From: Boesenbergia rotunda
Taxonomy: Eukaryota; Streptophyta; Magnoliopsida; Zingiberales; Zingiberaceae
Assembly (NCBI GenBank): GCA_024364735.1
Contig: JAGFNQ010002606.1
Location: 138,127 to 202,126, forward strand
Length of the DNA stretch: 64,000 nt
Direction of reading: 5' to 3'
Both the position numbers and the translations under genes were made by a program. Each line of letters opens with the position of its first letter. Position 1 is the stretch's first letter. Of the stretch, positions 55,700 to 64,000 are shown in pieces. Below the pieces are notes generated by a model. It was not told the origin of the DNA, made no database searches, and saw only the letters and a list, made by a program, of their open reading frames with translations.

Positions 55700-56664
55700 T
55701 GTTAGATCGATCCGGTTGCTTAAGGGGGGTGAATAGCACTTTTCGGAGCATTCTTGCTACACGATTAGTTGCGCAAGCGGAAATACAAAGTAAAAATAAA
55801 ACTAACAATGAAGAACACTCACGATTTACGTGGTTCGAAGATAAACTCCTACTCCATGGCTGCCCGTAAGGTGGGCGATCCCTAATCCGTCGGTGGATGA
55901 TTCCCCGGAGCACCTCCAGCTAGATCGCTTAGCTCCTTGTGGGTGGAGAAATCTCTCCACAAACTCTAGACACTACCTGAGATCACCAGGCTACTAACTC
56001 ACTCTAACCAAGTAAGTTTCACCAAGAAAAGAAAGTAGAAAACGAGCTCCTTTAAATAGAGCTCGAGTTTGAAACAGCCGCTAGGGGCAGTCGACTGGTC
56101 CCACTCAGATTCGACCATTACAGTACAACGTTCGAATCCAGTAGCTGTTCCACCCGACACCAGTCGACTTCCCCTGGGCCAGTCGACTGGTTCGAACCTA
56201 AGCCTAGGGTTTCACTCCCCGAGTACATTTCACTCCGCACTCGAACCCTCCAGGCTTAGCCCCTGAGTACAAACACTTATACTCAGACCCTCACAACCCG
56301 GTTGACTCTTCACCAGCAGCCTCGACTGTTGCCTTCACACCCTCTTCATCTTCGGCCCTCGTCCCTCGGATGCGCACGCAAGCCTCCATCTTGCCTCCAT
56401 GCCACCCTTCACGTACGCCTCGAAGTCCGCGTCCCTCGGCTCATCGTCCCTGCCATCCACGGTCCCTCGGATGCGCACGCAAGCATCCAGCTTGCCTCCA
56501 TGCCACCCTTCACCTGAAGACATCAACCAAGTCCATGTGTACTTGTACACCTGCACACTCATGTTCACATATTAGTCCAACAACAAACCCTAACTTAACC
56601 ATATCGACCACACACATCAAAACCCATGATCCTCCAGATCATCTTAGGGTCGATTGCCCCAACA
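55700..56664 (-). repeat. Element B 5' LTR
   Basis: It is 965 bp, ending GATTGCCCCAACA on the right (TGTTGGGGCAATC in element sense). The palindrome is at 56088 and 56180 with a decayed partner; the TATTTAAA box is the complement of 56051-56058. The primer site just inside reads TGGTATCAGAAC, one base from the tRNA-iMet consensus. Confidence 0.85.
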
Positions 56665-58960
56665 CTTTTTGAGCCATAGCTCACCTCCTAATCTGACTTG
56701 CACAAATACCTTTATGAATTTCTCGCATAACATAATTAATATCTTTCGGGCCAAGACATTTTAAAAGTGGACGAGCAAATACCCTTCTGTACGAATGATC
56801 ACCGATCAACGTAAATCGAGTGGCCCTCTTCTTCAATAATCGAACTTGGCTAGGATCACTCGGTAGATCTCCCCTTTTCATGAATATAATAGGAGGAGAT
56901 CTCCAATCAATATCCTCCTTTGGACAGGGCAAAAAATCAATCTACATCACCAATACCTCTTGACATATGGGGTCATCCAACGTCCAAGTGGCCAGCGAGT
57001 TGGTCGTTTTAACCAACTCATCTGCTTTGGTATTGTCTGCTTGTGAAATATTTTGTAGAGATACCTCATGAAAATCCAACTTCAACTGTTTAAATACTTG
57101 GACATAACGCTTCAAGTGGTCATTCCTTACTTCAAAATCTCTCTCAACTTGCTGAGTCACTAGTTGAGAGTCTAAATAGAGGATGACCTTTGTAGTCCAA
57201 CTTGTTTTACCGCTTGCAACAGAGCCAATAAAGCCTTGTATTTTACCTCATTATTTGTGGCCTAGAAATTTAGTCGAACAGATAACTGCAAAGTGTCCTC
57301 TTGAGGGGAGATCAGTAACACCCCTACTCCACTAATGGTCTACGTGGATGAACCATCCACATAAACTCTCCAGGTTTATTAAACCTTCGATATGAATGTG
57401 GCCTCAGCTATGAAATCCGCTAGAGTTTCAACCTTTATGGCTAACTAGGGCTAGGGCTGGTATTGAATAACATATTCACTGAGTTCGATGGTCCATTTGA
57501 TCAACCTCTTGGAAGCTTCTGGATTAGTCAACACTCGATCGAGCTGACTATTGGTGAGCATCATTATTGGGTGTGACAAAAAGTACGGTCTTAACCGATG
57601 AGCGATCAAGACTAATCCGTAAGTTAGCTTCTCCAGGGTGGTATATCAGCTTTCTGTATCCTTTAGTAAATGATTAAAAAAGTAGATGGGATATTTGAAG
57701 GTTATATTCTTCTTGTAGTAAAACCAATTCAATAGCTTGTTCAACGGCCGAAAGGTATAATAATAACCTCTCCCCTAATACCGGTTTGTAGAGTATGGGT
57801 AGCTCGCGCGAGATACACTTTCAGCTCCGCAAAGACTTGGTCACACTTATTGTCCCATTCAAACTTAGAAGCTTTCCGTAAGATCTTAAAAAATAGAAGG
57901 GTTTTATCAACTGACTTGGATATGAATCGAGAAAGGGCAGTGAGTCTCTGTGCTTCCTTAAGAGTCCGAGGAGAAGGCATATCTTGAATGGCTTGCACCT
58001 TCTCTAGATTAGCTTTAATTCCCTACTCGGTTACCATATATCCCAAAAATCGCCCACCCTTTGCTCCGAGCAAACACTTATTGGGGTTCAACTTTAAGCC
58101 ATGAAACCTCAGGGTGGTGAACGTTTCTTCCAAGTGGGCTATTATATCTCCCCCTTCTCTGTTTTGATGAGGATATCGTTGACATACACCTCAATATTTC
58201 TCCAGATATGTTGCTAGAATACCTTATCTATCATCATTTGGTAGGTAGCTCCTATATTCTTTAGACCAAACAACATAACATTATAGCAATATGTTCCATC
58301 TGAGTGAAGAAACTAACCTTCTCCTAGTCTTCCCGAGCGAGCGGGACTTAACGGTATCCCTGATAGACATCCAACATATAGATGTATTCGCATCGTGAAG
58401 TAGAATCAACCAACTAATCTATCAGAGACAAAGGATAGAAATCTTTTGGGTCGGCTTTATTTAAGTCATGAAAGTCGATGCATACATGCCATTTTTCATG
58501 GCTTAGGGACTAATACAATATTAGCCAGCCAGCTCGAGAATTGAACCTCCTGGATATGCACAACCTCCAAGAGCTTCGTGACTTCCTCTCGAATTATTTG
58601 ATTATACTCGGCTCCAAAATATCTTCTCCTTTGTTTGACCGGTTGGGCTTCTGAGTGGATGTTCAAACGGTGCATCATCAATGCCGAGGATACCCTCTCA
58701 ATCTCTTTGACTGACCAAGTGAACACATCATAGTGGTTGATCAAACACCTAATCAGCTTCTCCCTCAAACCTTGGGGTAGGTCGACTGCAACGCAGATGG
58801 TTTCATCTTTCTGTCGAGGATAAATCTGAACCTCCAGCTTGCCGGTCGACACGACTCTTCTTTCTCTTCCTCAATACTAGGGCCCTTCGAGCTGACCTGA
58901 AGAGTTTCATGGGCCCTCCTATTTTTGCAAGAATCTGTCCAAATAATGTTCATATAACAT
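56665..58960 (-). pseudogene. Ty3/gypsy pol remnant, Tat-type with dual RNase H
   Basis: From 58960 leftward: RT N-terminal part (QPVKQRRRYFG...VQFSSWLANIVLVPKP), a catalytic box reading YVND in place of YVDD (about 58170), the RT-connected RNase H (LKEAQRLTALSRFISKS; FEWDNKCDQVFAEL), then a second, archaeal-type RNase H (WRVYVDGSS, about 57380; ADELVKTTNSLATW), and the start of the integrase zinc-finger region (ARPLLKCLGP...VMREIHKGICA). The extra RNase H is a hallmark of the Tat lineage. Many stops occur. It is cut at 56664 by the element B LTR. Confidence 0.78.
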
Positions 58961-59470
58961 CTCCTAGAGACTAGATGGCTACCCCAACCTTTTTCTAGGT
59001 GTCACCATATTAATCGGCGGCCTAGGCGCTGCCTATGTGGGGGCGGCCAATATTTTTTTAATAGAAGCCTGCTAAATCGATTGACCGATCGATTGAATAC
59101 TGTCAATCGATTGGGTAATCGATTGGTAGGAGTTTTCTAAGAAAGAAAATTTTACTGAATCAATTACATACTGCCAATCGATTAGCTGATAAGAGTTCCG
59201 CGAGAAATAAAAGTCTACTGATCAATTGTCATGAGTTTCATAAGAAATAGAAGTCTACCGATCAATTAGCCGCCTAGGCACCAAGGCATTGGGTAGTAGG
59301 TGAACACTAGTCTAATCGATTGAACACTACCAATTGATAGAGAAAAAAGTATTCCACTTAGGAGCCGCCTAGGCGCCAAGGCATTGGGTAGTGGGTGACC
59401 GCCCACCTACTGCCTATCGTTTTTTAGAACATTGTTTCAACTATATGTAGATATTTTCTCTCAGGAGAGC
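58961..59470. repeat. Palindrome-rich repeat block (AATCGATT and CCTAGGCG motifs)
   Basis: Four AATCGATTG or near copies lie at 59083-59126, one being the exact decamer CAATCGATTG (59104-59113). A 35 bp segment with core GCCGCCTAGGC...AAGGCATTGGGTAGT occurs twice (about 59268-59303 and 59362-59400). No coding sequence. It is probably a decayed transposable element of unknown class. Confidence 0.5.
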
Positions 59471-60669
59471 TATTTTACTCGGGAGTGTGAGGGCAAGAAA
59501 CTCGATAAAGAATTCCACACGAGATACGATGACAATGGAGAACTTGATACTTGCCTCCCCAACCAAAATGAAGAGAGAGTGTCTTGTAATTAAAATTAAG
59601 AACATCCAGCTTTTTTTTTAAATGACAAAATATGTCTAATAAATCAATTTTTTTAGAGGATAGAGACAAGTATATTTGTTAAAATGGTCAATGAAGGTGA
59701 GCATTAGTTAGACAAGATAGGTGCAGAGCCTCAAATATCAAAATAAATTATTTTAAATGAAAAATTAAAAACATGATTAAATAGATAAAATGTAACTTAT
59801 GACTTTTAACCTTCATTCATATCCTATATAAATGAGATGATGAGGATGTAAAGGAGGTAGGTAAACCATACCGATTGATAATCGACTAAATAATATGTAG
59901 AGAAGGATGGCCGAGTCGAGTATCCTAAGCAAATTTATTTGTGTGGTCAAACTACTAAAGCTCGAGGAACTTTGATGAAAGTAGAGATCATTTTTTATTC
60001 CACTATGAAAGAAGGTAGTACATATTTAACTATCTTTGATAAGACAATGATTATAATAAAACTTAAAAAAATATTATTATCAAAACAAAATTTGATGAGT
60101 GGAGAACAAATTTTTGGTAATCAACAGTACATGAAAAATGTTGCTCATATGAAAAGTTAGATTTCATAACTGAATGAATGTTTTTCTAAGATTAGCAATA
60201 TACAAACTTGAGTTATCACCTACTTGTATCACATCTAAGTCATAGAACATGACTTATGTAAGGATATTATAGTTTGATGTGACATGATGAATTGCTTTGG
60301 ATGTCAATATACCATTCGGTAGAAGAAAACTCTAGTGATTTACTACGAATAGAAACATACGAGATATTTTAGAACGGATCTGTGAAACAGTTAGTCGTCT
60401 TAAAGTTGCAAGTCCACTAAGAAACTTTGAATCAAATCTTCTAGGACATTAAATATTAATATATTCAATTTTGAGATAAATCTGGCATCTCCTCTAACTA
60501 TATGATTAATCAAATCTCTAAAGTAATGATTATCAATATGACTAACTATATAACAATTTTGTTATTGTTCTAAACTTTGCTTTTGGCCTTTTGTCCATCT
60601 TGATGTTGTTGATGATCTGACATTAAAAATAAATAATTGCTTTCAAATTTAGAAGACAACCGTGGGTAG
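59471..60669. other. AT-rich noncoding stretch
   Basis: No gene, RNA or clear repeat is recognised. Part may be the degraded interior or flank of the copia element to the right. Confidence 0.4.
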
Positions 60670-61035
60670 TTGTTGTTGGTTACTATTATTGGCTGGCAAC
60701 TTGGAAAAAGAATTGAACAGCAAAGATGATGTTGTTGCTTACAGAAAAAATAAGGAGGAGAGCTATTGTTGGCCAGAAGAGGAAGAAGAAGCTACTTCTG
60801 TGGTGGGAAGATATCAGTGAAAATAATAAAAATATAATCTTAAAATGATTCAAAGAGAAGGAAAGAGACAAGACAAAGAAGAAAAAAAATGACAACTAGA
60901 TAATTATATTCATAAACTTAAGATTTACATAGGAAAAGAAAATATAAATAGACAAGTAATAACAAATTTAAAAGACTAATTCTACCATAGATAAATTCTA
61001 CCCTTATATAAATAATTTTTTATTATATACTAACA
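60670..61035 (-). repeat. Putative 3' LTR of the copia remnant
   Basis: On the minus strand, RNase H is followed by a polypurine tract (GAGAGGGGA) and then TGTTAGTATATAATAAA, a normal LTR start at 61035. A TATATAA-like box lies about 30 bases inside. The left end is uncertain; an ACCAACA-like terminus near 60670 is possible. Confidence 0.45.
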
Positions 61036-61048
61036 TCCCCTCTCAAAC

Positions 61049-62021
61049 TCATGATGCTTTAATAGAAAACATCAAGAGTTTGTTAACCAGAAACTGAAAA
61101 TATGCAGTGGAATGCACTTTGGTGAGCATGTCTGCAATTTGCATGGAAGATGAGATAAATGGTAAAGTGATGGTGTCATTCTGATAGTGATGTCGAGTGA
61201 TATGACAATCAATCTCGATATGCTTGGTGTATTCATGAAAAATAGAATTGTGAGCAATTTGAATGACACTAGAGTTGTCACAATGCATAGGAGTAGGGTT
61301 CGAGAGAAAAACACTCATATCAGCAAGTAACCAACGTAACCAAACAATTTCAGTAGTAGTAAAGGTCATAGCATGATATTCTACTTCGGTAGAAAAACGA
61401 GAGATAATATTTTATTTTTTACTCTTCTAAGATATAAGAGAATCTCCCAAGAAAATACAAAATCCTGTGGTAGACTTACGATCTATAGAATCACCACTCC
61501 AATCTGCATCTAAATAGGCATGCAACTCTAATGTAGAAGTGGAAGCATAAAGAAGACTATGAAACTGGGTACCTCGAAGGTATCGAAGGATGCGAAGCAC
61601 ACCTCCCCAATGTACTAAAGTGGGAGAAGCAACAAACTGGCTGACAATGTGTATAGCATAAGCAATGTCAGGTCTAGTGATGGTTAGATACACTAGACTA
61701 CCAACTAAAGTGTGATATAAAGAAGGATCTAGCAAGAGAACACCATCAATCGAAGAATACCGAGTATTAATCTCAAGCGGAGTATCCACAATGTAAGTGT
61801 CAGATAAATAAACTTGCTCTAGAATGTCACTAATTAATATATTTGGATTGTGAGAGAAGATAACCACGAGGAGAATAAGCTATTTCAAGTCCCAAAAAAT
61901 AATGCAAAAGATCCAAATCTTTCATTTCAAACTCACAAGCCAAATGCAATTTAAATTCTTCAATTCCACTTATATCATCTCTTGTAATAATCATGACATC
62001 AACATAAAGAGAGAGTAGCGT
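61049..62021 (-). pseudogene. Copia RT C-terminus and RNase H, non-Sirevirus lineage, broken
   Basis: Minus-strand pieces show the RT catalytic box as YVDVMIIT (second Asp changed to Val, so inactive), LLHYFLGLEIA, LVGSLVYLTITRPDIAYA, then RNase H with DADWSGDSIDRKSTTGFC, a decayed SRFSTEVEYHAM, MHCDNSSVIQIAHN and HIEIDCHITRHH. Several frameshifts or stops join them. The upstream pol is replaced at 62022 by the CACTA transposon. Confidence 0.8.
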
Positions 62022-62043
62022 CACTACAAGAAAAAAGTTAAAC

Positions 62044-62330
62044 AACAACGCTTTTTCCGTGTTGTCGTTAATGCTTAAAAAGCGTTGTTGATGAAGCCAT
62101 TGTAGAAAGTATATCTACGACAACGCTTTTTCCGCGTTGTGGTTTGGAGCAAAGACAACGCTTTTTTCGCGTTGTCTATTGGGTTTTAAAAAGCGTTGTT
62201 ATTGACGCTGTTGTTAAAAGTTGGGTATCAAAGACAACGCGGAAAAAGCGTTGTGGTTTGGCACAAAGACAACGCAAAAATCGTGTTGTGTATTGTTACT
62301 TAAAAAGCGTTGTCTTTTTAATAGGCAGTG
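62044..62330. repeat. CACTA subterminal inverted repeats
   Basis: At least seven copies of a 10-20 bp motif (AACGCTTTTT or AAAAAGCGTT, often with CGCGTTGT) lie in alternating orientation, some pairing with each other as hairpins. Confidence 0.8.
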
Positions 62331-62334
62331 TTTT

Positions 62335-62475
62335 TCACAATTTATAATATTCACAATTTATAAACATTTTTATTCACAATTGATAATATTCACAATTTAC
62401 AATATTCACAATTTACAAGCATTTTTATTCACAATTGATAATATTTACAATTTTCACTGATAATAGTTTACAAAA
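62335..62475. repeat. Short tandem ATTCACAATT repeats
   Basis: ATTCACAATTTATAA-like units of about 15-30 bp recur about eight times right after the subterminal repeats. They are low-complexity and noncoding. Confidence 0.7.
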
Positions 62476-64000
62476 TTCACTTATAATACAGTGCATTATT
62501 TACAAAAGTGTTTGTATTCCATATTAAATACAAAAAATATCTCAATTCACAAGTTCTATAAAACTTCATCATTCACAAGTTGTTCTTTGGGGCTGCTTGT
62601 TAACTCGATCTGCTTTAACACTGCATAAAAAGAATTATCAACCATGAACCAGTTGCAAAGTTCAAAGAGTTAAAAAAAAATTAAAAAAAAAGGCCAAATC
62701 TTCAAGGACTTACTTTTCTTCTGTTTTGTTGTCTCCTTCAGCAACTGTACCACTTGCTGAACTGGAAAAGCAAAGCTTACTCTGGAAATTGACATGAAAA
62801 AAATTACTCTGAAGCTTTATTCAGAAAACTGTAAAGTACAATTTCATTCATTCAGTACTGACCCAACAGCCTGGTCAACCTAAAATAACTATGAATTCTA
62901 TACGTAGGCTTTCAAAGTAGCACACTAGTTTTTTGTGCTTACTTCAGGGTGGTATATCGAATTTGTGGTCTTCCAGTAGAATAGGATCACAGAAGAGAGG
63001 CCTCACATCAGTAAAAATAAGTGAAGGATGAAAAAATTACAACAATTGAGGTATTTTGTAGAGGTTAAAGCGTTATGATTTGTAAAAAAGTTAGTCCTGT
63101 TAAGAATGACTGCCATGACAACTAATAGTTATCTTCACGCCATCTTCCAGAAGAGAATAGAAGGTCTAAGTTTCTGGTCTCATGCTTTCACAACCCAACT
63201 ATCAAAAGGACAGGTGAAAATATATAATGTATTGTTCTACATCTACTACCTACCAGGAAACAATAAGGGAGTTCGTGGAATCTAAACAATGTACAATGCC
63301 ACATGACACTGAACTATTAAAGCAAAGAACTTGGCAAAATAACTATATGAACTCATGCAAAAAAACATTCAGTATAACAAGATTCTAGACGAATACACTT
63401 CTAATATTTATTGTACAAAATTTATGTACATCTCCCTAGAGCTGTAAAGGGACTTGAAAGTTTGTTTTTGCTGAATGCTTAATTTCTATTTTTTTAGGAA
63501 GGGGCAGTTAGAAAAGCATGTGAATACTATATGAGTGTACAACCAATATTCATCAATTGGGTCTCCCAGTAAACATTTTATTCTGCCAAGTATATATCTA
63601 GGCTTTGTTCAAAAAGTACGCCTTGCAACGCTGGTTAATACAGAATTCTGCTATAGGTTTTGCCTACAACTAAAGGTGACTATGCATCATGCATCATAAC
63701 AGAATTTAACCAAACAATGAAAAAAAGCTATATATACATATACCATTATTTCAAATCCATATATCTGTTTCTTCTGATATATATTGCGATTGTCATACTA
63801 TTTCATATTTAAACAATTCCCAAACATCAAATGATCATGTTTTGAAAATCTAAAGTACCATTAAAGCATGGTGAATAAGCTTGTAGCTGAGCTAAAGCTT
63901 GTTTATGAAGTAGCATCAAAACTTGTCAACATATTCAACTTAAGTTGGGCTTCCAAACTGCTAGGGGACAATAACATTTCTGAAAATGAGCTAAAAAAGG
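62476..64000. other. No recognisable gene in CACTA interior
   Basis: AT-rich sequence without a long open frame. Short segments such as 62718-62800 could be small exons on the minus strand (a helix-like VQQVVQLLKETTKQKK), but this cannot be supported. Confidence 0.4.

Larger units (their letters stand above)
39287..56664 (-). mobile_element. Element B: gag-only element interrupted by nested insertions
   Basis: Its 3' LTR remnant is 39287-39995 and its 5' LTR 55700-56664. The interior comprises 39996-40734 and about 53570-55699, with gag (54151-55698) and a primer site. Between them lie the Sirevirus 40735-50131, an env-like fragment and the solo LTR 51929-53414. About 265 bp of the 3' LTR are missing at the junction with element C, so the left target duplicate is lost. 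It belongs to the same superfamily as A and C. Confidence 0.75.
62022..64000 (+). mobile_element. CACTA (En/Spm) transposon terminus, continuing past the window
   Basis: It begins CACTACAAGAAAAAAG, the canonical CACTA terminal inverted repeat, directly inside copia RT sequence. Subterminal repeats of the type ACAACGCTTTTTCCGCGTTGT follow in both orientations (62044-62330), as expected for transposase-binding repeats of this superfamily. The opposite end is not in the window. No transposase frame is recognisable up to 64000; 62580-64000 looks noncoding or heavily intronic. Confidence 0.8.

Noticed and set aside
59939..60160. Short plus-strand reading frame in AT-rich DNA
   Set aside because: 73 residues, low complexity, no motif, and no splice or promoter context.

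Overview
The window is nuclear DNA of a flowering plant, most likely a monocot. The evidence is plant-type Ty1/copia, Ty3/gypsy and CACTA elements, an endogenous badnavirus-like pararetrovirus, plant heat-shock factor signatures and a spliced gene. A ginger/banana-like (Zingiberales) source would fit but is a guess. Only one intact host gene is recognisable: a class A1-type heat-shock transcription factor on the minus strand (21398-24675, two exons, one 1.7 kb intron). Almost everything else is nested or decayed mobile DNA.

Layout. About 1-19400 is a minus-strand endogenous pararetrovirus: movement protein, dUTPase, coat protein, protease, reverse transcriptase, RNase H, then a promoter-like region. 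It is inactivated by stops and split by three LTR insertions: a gag-only copia-like element A (1215-6875), a gag-only element D (8893-13654, perfect CCTAG target duplication) and a solo LTR (16642-18469) flanked by a 214 bp duplication of viral sequence. After a MITE-like block comes the Hsf gene, then a SINE with a 14 bp target duplication (25729-25979). A 5'-truncated Sirevirus-like copia element follows (26191-33678), starting at the only N in the window. Next are a gypsy-LTR-like stretch, a 0.56 kb foldback with tRNA-like ends (35712-36274) and a truncated element C (36307-39286).

Element B (39287-56664, gag-only, minus) is a nest. It holds a full-length decayed Sirevirus (40735-50131, itself carrying a Tourist-like MITE), a fragment with an env-like or plant-transposon-protein reading frame (about 50132-51928), and a Sirevirus solo LTR (51929-53414, GATCC target duplication). 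The right end holds a Ty3/gypsy Tat-type pol remnant, a palindrome-rich block, a decayed copia RT/RNase H with its 3' LTR, and the start of a CACTA transposon (62022 onward) running out of the window.

Two patterns deserve attention. First, the exact palindrome CAGTCGACTG occurs about 38 times by eye, only in elements A-D, usually as pairs inside a larger ~30 bp dyad placed just upstream of a TATTTAA promoter box; the Sirevirus LTRs use the same architecture with a different core (GGCGCC). Second, the Sirevirus LTRs carry tandem arrays of 10-16 short hairpins whose stems change sequence but stay paired, while all loops are 8 nt and nearly all carry a central AGGA, as expected of a selected nucleic-acid structure.
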